Shown here one piece after another: positions 1 through 9,197 of a stretch of DNA of 64,000 bases. Source of the stretch: JAABRB01 sp963735025 (GTDB lineage: Bacteria; Pseudomonadota; Gammaproteobacteria; Burkholderiales; SG8-39); the NCBI GenBank assembly GCA_963735025.1, contig CAVTJG010000011.1, positions 1 to 64,000 on the forward strand, written 5' to 3'. Numbering within the stretch: the first letter of the stretch is position 1; each line of letters begins with the position of its first letter. The notes below the pieces were generated by a model. It had not been told where the DNA came from. It saw only the letters and a list, made by a program, of their open reading frames with translations, and made no database searches. The position numbers and the translations under genes are program-made.

Positions 1-9
1 ATTGCACGA

Positions 10-31
10 GAAGCCCGCGGTTGCGGGCTTC
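10..31 (+). terminator. GC-rich hairpin, possible terminator of an upstream gene
   Basis: A perfect 9-bp inverted repeat (GAAGCCCGC, loop GGTT, GCGGGCTTC) opens the window. The sequence after it (GTTGCGTTGG) has only a weak T tract, so it could be an intrinsic terminator of a gene left of the window or just a stable hairpin. Confidence 0.4.
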
Positions 32-78
32 GTTGCGTTGGCTCAGAGTTGATCACGGGAGCCGGCACGGTCGCGCTC

Positions 79-1659
79 ATGGACTACTCCACCGGCAAGC
101 TTCTCTTCATCTTCATGCTGGCCGTGCTGCTGTCGTGGATCGGCGCATGGCTGGTGGCGCGCAGCTATCGCAGGGCCATGCGCAGGCTAATGAGCGCTCC
201 GCTCGTTCAGCCGGCTCCCGCCGCAGGGGCGGGTCGCGAGGACACCCGCACAACGCCGCAAGGCGAAACGCGATCCGTTACGGTCCTGGACAACCGTCGC
301 GCCGGTGTGCGTCTGGCGATTTTGCTGTTGGCCCTGTCGGCGTTGATCTCGCTCAGCAGTGCAGCGCTGCAACTCCACGTCGTAATGGACGGCATGGCGT
401 TCTCGTTGCGTCGCCTGGCGCTGATTGGCTTCGTGGAAATGTGGCCGGTCATCCCCGTCCTGGGGCTGCTGTGGCGCTGGTCTGGGTGGCGGGTGCTGGG
501 CGCGCTGGCCGTGTGGTTCGGGGTGTGCTTTCTGGTCGCGCTGTCGCAGTCGGTGGAGCCGCGGCCGCTCGAGGTGCTCGCCTACCTAGGCTTCGAGATC
601 GGCCCGGCAATGCTTCTTGTCGCTGCTGTCTGCCTGGGCGGCACGACTCGAGCCGTCGCGCCATGGCTGCTGATTCCCATGATCGGCCTGGTGTGGGCGT
701 CGCAGACCGGCTTGGATCTGATTGCCGTGATCATCAAGGATCCGCCGGAGTGGTTTCATGCCCTGACGAGCGTGTACGGCGCGTACTCCACGATGGCGCT
801 CTTCGCGCTGGCGCCTTGGTTGCTGGCGTGGTGGCCCCTGAAGTGGCTCGGCAAGCTGCTTGCGCAGGCCTACTCGCGCAAAGTGCTTTCCGAACTGATG
901 GTCCTCTTCACCGCGGTGTGGGGCATTGCGCAATTGGTCCAGGCCTTGAGCGCCGCGAGCCATCTGGGACTGGGCGGCACCGTGATGCTGGCGCCGCTGG
1001 CATGGATCCCGGTTGTGACGGCCATCACCGCCCTGAGGCGCGGCAGCCTGCCGGGCAGGGTGCCCACACTCCTGGTGCTACGCGTGTTTCAACACGACCG
1101 GCGCATCCAGGAGCTGTTCGACCATGTGATCGAGCGCTGGCGCCTGACCGGCAACACGGTGCTGATCGCGGGCACCGACCTCGTCGAGCGCACACTCGAC
1201 GCCGACGACCTCTTCATTTTCATCGACGGTCGCCTCGCTACGCGTTTCATTCGGAGTCCGGTGGACGTGGCGCCGCGCCTGGCCGAATTCGACCTTTCCC
1301 CCGATCTCGACGGGCGTTACCGAGTGAACGAGTGCTATTGCCACGACACGACCTGGCAACAGGCGCTCGACGCACTCGTAAAGCGGAGCGACGTGGTGCT
1401 CATGGATCTGCGCAGCTTCAAAGCTCACAACGAAGGGTGCCGGCACGAGCTTGGTGTGCTGTCGCGCGCATCGCGCATCGCACGGGTAGTGGTGCTGACC
1501 GACGGCGACACCGACCGTGCGGCTGCACTGGCGGCGATTGCCGACGCCCCGCCAGGGCGCTTCGTCTGGCTGGACACGTCACGAATCGACCGGGCGAGGC
1601 GACGCGCTGTGCTGGAGAGCCTGTTTGTCGACCGTTCCGACGACCCGCGACCGCGCTAG
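79..1659 (+). CDS. Polytopic membrane protein with a cytoplasmic, possibly TIR-like C-terminal domain
   Basis: Function is not recognised. The protein is about 526 residues when started at ATG 79; an upstream in-frame TTG at 49 is less likely because the first membrane segment begins right after the ATG. Residues about 8-26 form a TM helix, followed by a polar linker and a block of six or more hydrophobic helices up to about residue 320. The last 190 residues are soluble: a beta-strand-like LLVLRVF near 331, VLIAG near 359, then DVVLMDLRSF (about 438-447) followed by GCRHEL (about 452-457). The hydrophobic-strand-then-C-x-x-EL pattern recalls TIR-superfamily domains, but that is inference from pattern only. 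The gene ends 3 bp before the flippase gene and is probably co-transcribed with it, which links it to the polysaccharide locus. Confidence 0.75.
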   Translation: MDYSTGKLLFIFMLAVLLSWIGAWLVARSYRRAMRRLMSAPLVQPAPAAGAGREDTRTTPQGETRSVTVLDNRRAGVRLAILLLALSALISLSSAALQLHVVMDGMAFSLRRLALIGFVEMWPVIPVLGLLWRWSGWRVLGALAVWFGVCFLVALSQSVEPRPLEVLAYLGFEIGPAMLLVAAVCLGGTTRAVAPWLLIPMIGLVWASQTGLDLIAVIIKDPPEWFHALTSVYGAYSTMALFALAPWLLAWWPLKWLGKLLAQAYSRKVLSELMVLFTAVWGIAQLVQALSAASHLGLGGTVMLAPLAWIPVVTAITALRRGSLPGRVPTLLVLRVFQHDRRIQELFDHVIERWRLTGNTVLIAGTDLVERTLDADDLFIFIDGRLATRFIRSPVDVAPRLAEFDLSPDLDGRYRVNECYCHDTTWQQALDALVKRSDVVLMDLRSFKAHNEGCRHELGVLSRASRIARVVVLTDGDTDRAAALAAIADAPPGRFVWLDTSRIDRARRRAVLESLFVDRSDDPRPR

Positions 1660-1662
1660 CGC

Positions 1663-3123
1663 ATGAGCCTGAAGCAAAGCGCATTTTCCGCGGTTCGCTG
1701 GACGAGCTTTGCCATGCTTAGCCGAGCGGCGCTGATGCTGCTGCAAATGGCCGTGCTGGCCAGACTCCTGGTGCCTGGCGACTTTGGCGTGATGGCACTT
1801 GTGGCAGCAGTGGTGGCATTCGCGCAGCTCTTCTCCGATCTTGGGGTCAGCAACGCGATCATTCACCATCAATCGATCAAGCAGGAAACCCTATCGAGTC
1901 TCTACTGGCTGAACGTATCGGCGAGTGCCTGTCTGATGCTGCTCTTGATGTTGCTCAGTCCGCTCATTGCGGCGTGGTACCAGGAACCCCGCATGCAACC
2001 GGTGCTGCTGCTGGTCAGCCTGTCCTTCTTCATTGTCGCGCTGGGACAACAATTACGAGTGACGGCAGAGAAGAAGTTGCGCTTCAGGCAACTTGCCTTG
2101 ATCGAAGTCAGCTCATCGCTGCTGGGATTGATTGCCGCAGTTGTGGTCGCCGTTGCAGGTGGTGGTGTATACGCGCTGGTGGCCCGCATGCTCGCCGCTT
2201 CCGCAGTCGCAACGGCGTTGTACTGGGCGATTCTGGCCGATGGCTGGCGCCCCATGTGGAGGCTGCGATTATCTGAGGTGCGCGACTTCATGAGCTTTGG
2301 TGCCTACATGATCGGATTCAGCGTCGCCAGCACAGTCAATTTGCAAGCCGACATTCTTATCGGAGGGCGTGTCCTCGGAACTTCGAGCCTGGGCGCTTAC
2401 AGCCTGCCCAAGGAGATCTGCTGGCGCCTGACGGCGATCATCAATCCGATCGTGGCCCGAGTCGGATTGCCTTTGATGGCAATGACTCAAGGGGACAGGA
2501 CGAGGCTCAAATCGATATTCTTGAACACGGTCCTCATGACTGCCTCGGCCAACTTTCCGCTCTATCTGCTGATTGCCGTCTTCGCCCCTGAAATTGTTGC
2601 CATCGTATTCGGCAGCCAGTGGCAAGAATCGGTGCTGCTTCTGCGGCTCCTCGCATTGTGGGGTCTCTTGCGCTCTGCCGGGGGCCAGGCAGGCAGCCTC
2701 GCACTTGCAATGGGACGCGCCAATCTGGCCTTCTGGTGGAGCGCGGGGCTCGCGCTCGTGCTGGTCCCGACCTACTGGGTGGCGGCACATTACGCGATTG
2801 AGGGTCTGGCACTATCCATGCCCATCTCGATGCTGCTCGTTCCGCTGCCGCAATGGTTGATCGTCATTCGCCCGCTGTGCGGAGCCAGATTTGCCGAATA
2901 CTTCAAGCAGCTTGCCATGCCGCTGGGAATTGCCGTGCTAGCAGCGCTCGCGGGCTGGACGGCCGCGATACCGTTTGATACTGCACTGTTTCGGCTTGCC
3001 GCTGGGCTCCTGGGCGGGGGGCTCCTTTATCTGGTATTGAGCCGCTGGCTCAATCGCATCTGGTTTGCTGCGGTCACCGAGCTGCTGCTGGGCCAAGCGC
3101 GTAGCGCAAAGTGGTTTGCTTAG
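1663..3123 (+). CDS. Lipopolysaccharide/exopolysaccharide flippase (Wzx-like, MOP superfamily)
   Basis: Predicted inner-membrane exporter of undecaprenyl-linked repeat units. It has 486 residues and 12-14 hydrophobic helices. The N-terminus (AVRWTSF, then LARLLVPGDFGVMAL and FSDLGVSNAIIH) has the typical pattern of the WzxC/polysaccharide_synt family, including the GDFG turn after TM1. Length is normal for the family. It starts 3 bp after the preceding membrane protein and runs opposite to most of the polysaccharide genes. Its 3' end overlaps the convergent methyltransferase gene by 50 bp. Substrate specificity cannot be read from sequence; the surrounding glycosyltransferases imply the locus's own repeat unit. 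Confidence 0.88.
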   Translation: MSLKQSAFSAVRWTSFAMLSRAALMLLQMAVLARLLVPGDFGVMALVAAVVAFAQLFSDLGVSNAIIHHQSIKQETLSSLYWLNVSASACLMLLLMLLSPLIAAWYQEPRMQPVLLLVSLSFFIVALGQQLRVTAEKKLRFRQLALIEVSSSLLGLIAAVVVAVAGGGVYALVARMLAASAVATALYWAILADGWRPMWRLRLSEVRDFMSFGAYMIGFSVASTVNLQADILIGGRVLGTSSLGAYSLPKEICWRLTAIINPIVARVGLPLMAMTQGDRTRLKSIFLNTVLMTASANFPLYLLIAVFAPEIVAIVFGSQWQESVLLLRLLALWGLLRSAGGQAGSLALAMGRANLAFWWSAGLALVLVPTYWVAAHYAIEGLALSMPISMLLVPLPQWLIVIRPLCGARFAEYFKQLAMPLGIAVLAALAGWTAAIPFDTALFRLAAGLLGGGLLYLVLSRWLNRIWFAAVTELLLGQARSAKWFA

Positions 3124-3820
3124 CGCGTACGATCACTGCATAGAGAAAGGCTGGTGACCCGTTCGCCGCAATGCGCCCGATCTCGATATCGAACCCTGGG
3201 CACAGGTCCTCGATGAAGATCTGCCAGCTTTCGGGACTCCAGAAATGGATGTGGCCCGTATATTGATCTATGCGCCCATCGGGCACGGTCGCGAGCAGAT
3301 GCCCGTCAGGGGCAAGTTGGTCCAGCAGGTTGTTCAGCGCCAGATGAGGGCGCTGAAGGTGTTCGAGAACCTCCGTGCATAGTATGACGTCGTATCGATC
3401 GGGAAAGGTGTCATAGAGATCGCGTTCCGCAAAAGTTGCGGCAGGAAAGTTCTCTCTGGCGACCCTGAGCCCGGAACTGGCGAAGTCGTAGCCGTGAAAT
3501 ACGGAAGCCGAGCTCACTTCGCTTAGGTGCTTGAGCAGCAAGCCTGGTCCGCACCCATAGTCGGCGATCTGCAGTGCGGCGGTCCCGAGTTTCGGCACTT
3601 TTCGGGCGAGTATGTCGGTCACGTCGCGGTAGAACTGCCTTCGCTCGGCACTTAGGTAACTTGCCACCTGACGGGCATCGGCATAGAAGAGCTCACGCAT
3701 CGAGCGACTGTTGTGGTCGACAGCCGTCAGCGCGTGCGCGCTTGAACCATGAGCGGGTCGGTGTACTTTCCTGATCTCGTAGCCGAGAGATCCAATGAAC
3801 TTCTTCGCCAGCGATTTCAT
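3074..3820 (-). CDS. Class I SAM-dependent methyltransferase
   Basis: A 248-residue soluble enzyme. Residues 85-93 carry glycine-rich motif I (IADYGCGPG), followed by GYDFAS with the acidic residue that binds the SAM ribose, then DVILCTEVLEHL and the post-motif LAPDGHLLATVPDG, all typical of Methyltransf_11/23-type small-molecule or sugar methyltransferases. The start chosen is the ATG before KSLAKKF; codons further upstream encode unconserved, low-quality sequence. It lies 61 bp after the pyruvyl-transferase-like gene on the same strand. It probably methylates a sugar or terminal residue of the polysaccharide, which is inference from context. It overlaps the flippase 3' end by 50 bp on the other strand. 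Confidence 0.85.
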   Translation of the reverse strand: MKSLAKKFIGSLGYEIRKVHRPAHGSSAHALTAVDHNSRSMRELFYADARQVASYLSAERRQFYRDVTDILARKVPKLGTAALQIADYGCGPGLLLKHLSEVSSASVFHGYDFASSGLRVARENFPAATFAERDLYDTFPDRYDVILCTEVLEHLQRPHLALNNLLDQLAPDGHLLATVPDGRIDQYTGHIHFWSPESWQIFIEDLCPGFDIEIGRIAANGSPAFLYAVIVRAKQTTLRYALGPAAAR

Positions 3821-3881
3821 GGGAGGACGCTCGATATGGTTGATGTCTGTGCCTGGGCACTGCGGCGATGATTCCCTGGGA

Positions 3882-5012
3882 TCAGTCCGGTCGGAAGACT
3901 TCCGCAAACCCGTGTTCGATGCGCTCGGCATTCTCTTCGCGAGCGCGTCGAAGCCTTTGGAGAATGTCAGCGCGCTTGTGCAATATGGAATCGATGCGGG
4001 CCATGCTGGTACGTTCGCTTTCGCGAAGGTTGACGATTATGTCGGCCAGTCCATTGTCACTGAGAATGCTGGTGATCTTGATGTTGTCCTGCATGTCGGC
4101 AAGCGGTATCGGGAGTGTTCCGCTCTGTGCGGCCAGCAACAGTACGTGCAGGCGATTGCTGATCACGCAGTAGGCTCCCGAGTAAAGACGCGTCGCCTCG
4201 CCGATCGAGAGCCGTTCCTCGCGCAGCGCGACGGCGACGTGCGTTGTTCGCAGATCCTCGAAGAGTTCCTGCGAGGCGTCGCGATCGGACTGCGCCTGAT
4301 AGGCTACGACGACGTCTCTTCCGATGAGCGCCGGGCTGGTGAGCAACTGGGCGAGCCGCTTGCGGATCGGCCTGAGGTAGCCAGAGTCATGCTCGAGTCC
4401 ATAGGCGTTAGAGCGGAAGCTCAACACTACGGGGCCATTCTTCGACGCGCACGAGGAGGGCTGAAAAGGAAGATAGGACCAGGCAAGGTCCGGGAAGTAC
4501 CGGGGATTCGAGAACCCAAAGCGGCGCGCCAGTGCCAGCGATTTGCGATCGCGCACCCCGTAGAAATTGAAACCGCGCGAGCCGAAGGACTCGACCCAGG
4601 CATTGACGCGATCGAACGGTCCGATCGAGAATCCCGCGCGTACCACTTTGCAGCCCAGAATCCGCAGGAGCAGAAGCTTGGCATACCAGACGAAAGCGAC
4701 GCGGGCGTCCGCAAGACCCTTGCGCGACGAGTGTCCGGGCGACAGCACAAGGTAGTGTCGTAAGCGGTTCCCGGAGAGCTTCTGCTTGACGAGTAGGCCC
4801 GCCAGGCCGAGATAGAAATGCCGCTTGGAGAATTCCGAGAATCGCCGGTCTTTGCGTGTGCCGATCGCGTCGAGGAACCAATCCGGAGCATGCAGATCGT
4901 CGATGACGATGTCGCCGTATGTGCGTATCGCGTTCAGCGTCGCGAGATTGATCAATTGATCGCCCGCATTCTCGACCTGGCTGGCAGGTTGATAAAGAAT
5001 TCGGGCATTCAT
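3882..5012 (-). CDS. Polysaccharide pyruvyl transferase family protein
   Basis: The 376-residue protein matches the PF04230 (CsaB/polysaccharide pyruvyl transferase) pattern. It has an N-terminal NAGDQLI box (residues 25-31), where the family often has GNxGD, a central Rossmann-like repeat with YGVRDRKSLA (151-160), and the diagnostic SNRLH motif at 285-289, whose His is conserved in the family. Members add ketal-linked pyruvate from phosphoenolpyruvate to sugars, or act on related glycans. The ATG at 5012 has a GGAG-like Shine-Dalgarno about 9 nt upstream; longer in-frame extensions run into the neighbouring gene. Acceptor sugar unknown. Confidence 0.82.
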   Translation of the reverse strand: MNARILYQPASQVENAGDQLINLATLNAIRTYGDIVIDDLHAPDWFLDAIGTRKDRRFSEFSKRHFYLGLAGLLVKQKLSGNRLRHYLVLSPGHSSRKGLADARVAFVWYAKLLLLRILGCKVVRAGFSIGPFDRVNAWVESFGSRGFNFYGVRDRKSLALARRFGFSNPRYFPDLAWSYLPFQPSSCASKNGPVVLSFRSNAYGLEHDSGYLRPIRKRLAQLLTSPALIGRDVVVAYQAQSDRDASQELFEDLRTTHVAVALREERLSIGEATRLYSGAYCVISNRLHVLLLAAQSGTLPIPLADMQDNIKITSILSDNGLADIIVNLRESERTSMARIDSILHKRADILQRLRRAREENAERIEHGFAEVFRPD

Positions 5013-5025
5013 GGCAGGACTCCGC

Positions 5026-6510
5026 CTACTCGTTCTCGGACCGGACAAGGTGGCCGCGGACGGAAGATGGCGATCCAACGCCACTTATTGCATGGATCAC
5101 CGTCGCGCCACCGCCAGCGGGCCAGACGAATGTGGCAGTTTCGCGGTCGCCGAGCTCTCCGGTATCGACGCGAATCGCTTTCGTCGATCTATCCAGGATA
5201 CGTAACCGCAGCTTGGCGTTTCCCGTAGTACGCGCGGTCAATTGATACTTCCCGCCCGCCGCTGGAAGCGCCCACGACACCGCGCTCAATCCCCGCGACG
5301 TGACATTCACCTGCTCAGTCCGGACCGCGGTGCTTGGAAAGACCACCGCCTGTGCCCAGGTCTCGAACCTACCGGGCGTCATTCCGGAGATCAATCGCCA
5401 TGGGCCTCGCATCGAAAGAAGATTCAAATTCGTCTGGGGCGTGTAGGGTCGCCCCTCACCGTTGATCCATCCGCCCACGGCGACGACTTGTCTCAGTGCT
5501 TGTCTGATGTCATCCAGATTCCGGGCGACGCCATTGTTCCATCCCCCTCGGTGCAGTTTGAACCCGGAGTCGATCTCGACGTAGATTGCGAATGGGGTTC
5601 CGTAGTTTCGGTCGACCACGTATGCACCATAAACCTTGAGGGTTTCCGCAATTTTTCGCAGAGCTGGATTCTCGATCCTTCCCGAGTCGAAAGTGGGTGG
5701 CAGCATCAGCAGTGCGCCCTCGGGGATCTGCCCCGAATTTGCAGTTGCGGCGTTCGTGTCCGCCGAGGTTGCGGGAAACACGTACGTGGGGCTGGCAGAT
5801 AAGGCATTGAACGTGAGCGACATGGCGAGAGCGTGCCGGTACATTGATTCGCCATCCGCCAACTCGTGCTTTCGTATCAGGCCGGCGGCTGCGGATACCC
5901 CGGCGGCGCGCGCGCCCTGGAAGTAATGCGCGGGATCGCCAAATCCCCTTCCGTTGATGCACGTCCATGCGTACTGGGCCGCCGTCCACCGGCCCTCTAG
6001 GTGGCGGAGCTTCCAGAATGAATGGATGATCCCGGTCACCGGGTCCACGATTTCCGCGTGTCCATCGCGTTCAGCGGCCGGGATGACATTCGACGGCCAG
6101 CGCGGAATCTCGACATCGTGAAATGCCTCGGCATCGGGATCCCAAAGGCCCTGCTTGCCGGGAGCGCCAAATACCGTGACGGGCCGATCATCCGGGGCAC
6201 TCAAGAAGACGCTCGTGGACCATTTTCCTGCCGCGACAGACGGGAAGTATTTGGACTTTGGAATAGCGAAGCTCCCGAAGACAGGGGAGACCGGTCGGCT
6301 ATTCCAGGGAGAATTCGCCGAGAAGGGCGTCCGATAGGATCCCCAACCTGAAGAAGCGGCGGGTGAGTCGGGCAGGGTCGCGCAGATTTGCGCTGCTTGA
6401 CTGGCGGCGGACGTTTCTTCAGGAAGAAGGCACGCGGAGAGAAACCCGGAAAGGAGGCAGCGCGCAAGGGCGGACGAAATGCCACCCCACCGGAATCGCA
6501 TACGGATCAT
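5026..6510 (-). CDS. Secreted or lipid-anchored protein of unknown function in the EPS locus
   Basis: The 494-residue protein is not assigned a function. It has a basic N-terminus and a hydrophobic stretch ending in LSAC (24-27), which fits a lipoprotein lipobox with Cys27, so export and lipid anchoring are plausible. The mature part contains SPWN, a cluster of Trp/Tyr residues (GIIHSFWKLRHLEGRW, YAWTCINGRGFGDP), a motif of the form KVYGAYVVDRNYGTPFAIY, and a C-terminal beta-rich segment of about 100 residues (VTSRGLSAVSW... through RLRILD) resembling a carbohydrate-binding or Ig-like module. I recall similar secreted proteins in actinobacteria with no known activity. Position between the polymerase and pyruvyl-transferase genes suggests a role in processing or binding the polysaccharide; this is inference. 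Confidence 0.75.
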   Translation of the reverse strand: MIRMRFRWGGISSALARCLLSGFLSACLLPEETSAASQAAQICATLPDSPAASSGWGSYRTPFSANSPWNSRPVSPVFGSFAIPKSKYFPSVAAGKWSTSVFLSAPDDRPVTVFGAPGKQGLWDPDAEAFHDVEIPRWPSNVIPAAERDGHAEIVDPVTGIIHSFWKLRHLEGRWTAAQYAWTCINGRGFGDPAHYFQGARAAGVSAAAGLIRKHELADGESMYRHALAMSLTFNALSASPTYVFPATSADTNAATANSGQIPEGALLMLPPTFDSGRIENPALRKIAETLKVYGAYVVDRNYGTPFAIYVEIDSGFKLHRGGWNNGVARNLDDIRQALRQVVAVGGWINGEGRPYTPQTNLNLLSMRGPWRLISGMTPGRFETWAQAVVFPSTAVRTEQVNVTSRGLSAVSWALPAAGGKYQLTARTTGNAKLRLRILDRSTKAIRVDTGELGDRETATFVWPAGGGATVIHAISGVGSPSSVRGHLVRSENE

Positions 6511-6588
6511 TTGCCGGGTGTCCGTAGGTTACGCATCGTGATCTTCCGCGGAAGCGTCATGTCTGGAGAGAATGCAATGCCGCGACGG

Positions 6589-8058
6589 CTAAGTCCGGGT
6601 CGGCCGCAAGTCCCTCGACGGCGTTGGCCTCGAAGGAAACGGTCGGCCGGTATCGGATGCACGCGGCGGGGCCGTACCGACCGCCTTCATCTGCGGTATT
6701 GGAAGAGGCACGACGGAACGCGCCGCGCAGACCATTCCGAGGAAGAACCAGAAGTACCAGTTGAATGCCAGGTAGTACTCCATGTTGTCCGAAGCGGAAA
6801 TGACGAGGTAGGCCGCAACGACGATGATCGCGATGCTGGAGCCGACGCGATCCGACTGGCTCCCCCGTCGGAGCATGTAAAGCAACACACCGAAGACGAC
6901 AAGATACGTCGACAATCCGATTAGCCCAGTCTCGAAAAGCAAGCGTAAGTAGGTGTTATGCGCACCGACCCCGAATGAAGCGCGCTTGAAGAAATCGAGC
7001 CTGAAGAAATCCGGGGAGTAGTGGAGGAACGAATCCAGCCCGTGCCCCAGCAGCCATTTCGCCTTGATCCACGGAAGAGCGGATTCCCACAGGGAAAGCC
7101 GCCATGCGAACGAGTTCAGGCTTCCGCCCTGGACGAATTCGTTGCCACTCGCGAGATTGACGAGCCGCTCGGTGACACCGGGCATCAAGAGGGCGATCAG
7201 CAAGGCGGCCGTGACATAGATGAGGTAGCGGCGCTGGATGAAGAGGCCATACAAGAGAAAGAGCAGAAGGCACGCGATCCATGCGCTTCGTGTTCCGGTG
7301 AGCATTAGGAAGAAAAGCAGTACGGGAATGTAGAGCCACAACAGACGTCGCATGGCGGGGGAAGGACTCAGCGCGCTCCCTTTGAGCACGTACATCGATA
7401 CAGCGATCATCAGGACCAAATAAAACGCGAAGACGTTTGCATGGGAGAAGGTGCCATTGATCCGCATTCCGCCCAACGAACCCGCCAGCAATCCGGACGC
7501 CACTTGCACCGATGCGTACAGGACTGGGAACAGGGACGAAAGGAGCACTACGCGAATGCATCTATCGAGGTCCGCTCGACACCGCACCATGTAGAAGGCG
7601 ATGACGAATACCGCACAGTAGGATAACTGGACCAGAAAGAGCCTCATCGACTCGCCCGGGACGGGAGAGCGGATCGCGGCCACGAACACGATGAGCAGAA
7701 ATCCCGTCCACATTGCCAACGCCTGGCGGGGAACCGTTCCCGGCCGCTGCAATAGGAATAGAGCCGCGATCAGAATGATGAGGCCGTTGAGGGCGCCGCC
7801 GATCCCGATACTCGCTCCACCCAGGTCGAACTTTCCGAGACTGAAGATGGGGTCGCCTGCGGACCGAAGCAGGATGATCAAGTAGACGAGACTCCGCTTG
7901 TCGGTCAAGAGCAGAATCACCAATGCGACCACAACGGGCAGTGCCGCCACGCGAACCGGATTCGCACCAGCTAGGTCGGCGAACAGCGCTGCGGTCACAC
8001 CGCACAGCACTGCGGCGCCAGACAGCATCGAGAGCTTTTCCAGAAAATTCCAGTTCAC
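6589..8058 (-). CDS. O-antigen ligase/polymerase family membrane protein (Wzy/WaaL-like)
   Basis: Predicted inner-membrane protein of 489 residues with about 11-12 helices and one large periplasmic loop, the architecture of PF04932. The core contains GMRINGTFSHANVFAFYL, then LTGTRSAW and, in the loop, WRLSLWESALPWI, LLGHGLDSF and GAHNTYLRLLFETGLIG, all hallmarks of Wzy polymerases and ligases. It most likely polymerises flipped repeat units for EpsE/EpsF export. Start codon is GTG at 8058. A divergent GT2 gene begins 136 bp away, so the 8059-8194 interval should hold two promoters. Whether it is polymerase or ligase cannot be settled from sequence alone. Confidence 0.87.
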   Translation of the reverse strand: MNWNFLEKLSMLSGAAVLCGVTAALFADLAGANPVRVAALPVVVALVILLLTDKRSLVYLIILLRSAGDPIFSLGKFDLGGASIGIGGALNGLIILIAALFLLQRPGTVPRQALAMWTGFLLIVFVAAIRSPVPGESMRLFLVQLSYCAVFVIAFYMVRCRADLDRCIRVVLLSSLFPVLYASVQVASGLLAGSLGGMRINGTFSHANVFAFYLVLMIAVSMYVLKGSALSPSPAMRRLLWLYIPVLLFFLMLTGTRSAWIACLLLFLLYGLFIQRRYLIYVTAALLIALLMPGVTERLVNLASGNEFVQGGSLNSFAWRLSLWESALPWIKAKWLLGHGLDSFLHYSPDFFRLDFFKRASFGVGAHNTYLRLLFETGLIGLSTYLVVFGVLLYMLRRGSQSDRVGSSIAIIVVAAYLVISASDNMEYYLAFNWYFWFFLGMVCAARSVVPLPIPQMKAVGTAPPRASDTGRPFPSRPTPSRDLRPTRT

Positions 8059-8194
8059 GATGGCGCGAGGAGCATCAAGGACGAGCGCCCGGCCGTGCGA
8101 GGCGGATGGCGCGAGACGATCTTCGAATTGGATATTGCGGCGTGAACCCGTCGGCCTTCACGCGAGTCTTCGATAGCTGTGTACATTATCCGCA

Positions 8195-9118
8195 GTGGCA
8201 GTGAGAATGGAGGACATGACGGACCTGGTGTCTATCGTTATCCCGACGTTCAATCGAGCGAAAATTCTCCCGCACGCGATCGAGTGCGTACTGGCGCAGG
8301 AGTGTCAAAATTGCGAAATCGTGGTCGTGGACGACGCATCGAGCGATGAGACGCCACGTCTTTTCGAGGGGAGCCTTGATCCAAGAATACGATTCGTGCG
8401 TCTTTCGGAGAATGTCGGGGGGGCGGAAGCCCGCAACGTCGGATGGAAATCCGCACGGGGCGCGTTCGTGGCGTTTCTGGACAGTGACGATGAATGGCTG
8501 CCGGGCAAAATCGCCAAGCAACTCCACGCGATTCGTGGAGCGGGAACGAAGGCTGGCCTGGTATATACAGGGCTCCTCTACTGCGATGCTGCAGGAGCGG
8601 TGACTGCCCGGCGCCTCGACGCCCGTCGCGGCGACCTGGCCGACGACATCCTGGCGACAAACTTTGTCGGTTCGCTCTCTTCGGTCTTGGTGCGAAGGAG
8701 TTGCCTGGAACGGATTTCGGGATTGGATGGAACTCTGAGGAGTTGCCAAGACTGGGACCTTTACATCCGCCTAGCACGGGTATGCGAGTTCGAGTGTGTT
8801 CCCGAGTACCTGGTCCGGTATCTGGTGGACAAGTCGGACACGAACCGAATTTCGAACCGATCCCGGTCCATAGTGATGGGCCACAAGGCGATTCGACAGA
8901 AATATCTGTCGCAGTACGGTAATCTTCCGAAGCAGAAAAAGCTTCAGCACCTGGATTTTCTAAGGGCCGCCCATGCCACAGCCGCCGATTGGTCTTCCGT
9001 TGTCGCATTGTCATGGCAATCCTTTCGGTTGGATCCCAGCTTCTCCCAGTTCTTCCGTGCGCTTCGTCTGCTCGCCCGCAGTCTGAAGCGGTGCATCGGC
9101 GCATCGCGCGGTTATTGA
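8195..9118 (+). CDS. Glycosyltransferase family 2
   Basis: GT-A-fold sugar transferase of about 304-307 residues. The N-terminus has LVSIVIPTFNRAKILPHAIECVL, the nucleotide-binding VVVDDASSDET, and FLDSDDEW, the DxD-type metal/nucleotide-sugar site. WDLYIRLA in the second half fits the family's acceptor region. The start is uncertain: GTG 8195, or ATG at 8207 or 8216; only two bases separate a GGAGG from the last of these. No membrane segments, so a cytoplasmic enzyme adding one sugar to the lipid-linked repeat unit. It is transcribed against its neighbours on both sides (O-antigen ligase divergent, acyltransferase convergent), as though inserted as a single gene. Confidence 0.88.
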   Translation: MAVRMEDMTDLVSIVIPTFNRAKILPHAIECVLAQECQNCEIVVVDDASSDETPRLFEGSLDPRIRFVRLSENVGGAEARNVGWKSARGAFVAFLDSDDEWLPGKIAKQLHAIRGAGTKAGLVYTGLLYCDAAGAVTARRLDARRGDLADDILATNFVGSLSSVLVRRSCLERISGLDGTLRSCQDWDLYIRLARVCEFECVPEYLVRYLVDKSDTNRISNRSRSIVMGHKAIRQKYLSQYGNLPKQKKLQHLDFLRAAHATAADWSSVVALSWQSFRLDPSFSQFFRALRLLARSLKRCIGASRGY

Positions 9119-9197
9119 CCTTTGTCATCTCTGATAGGTGACAGCTCCACGCTGGTTCTGGCGCGATCGGTCTCGTTCGGTGATCCATGCGGCTCGG

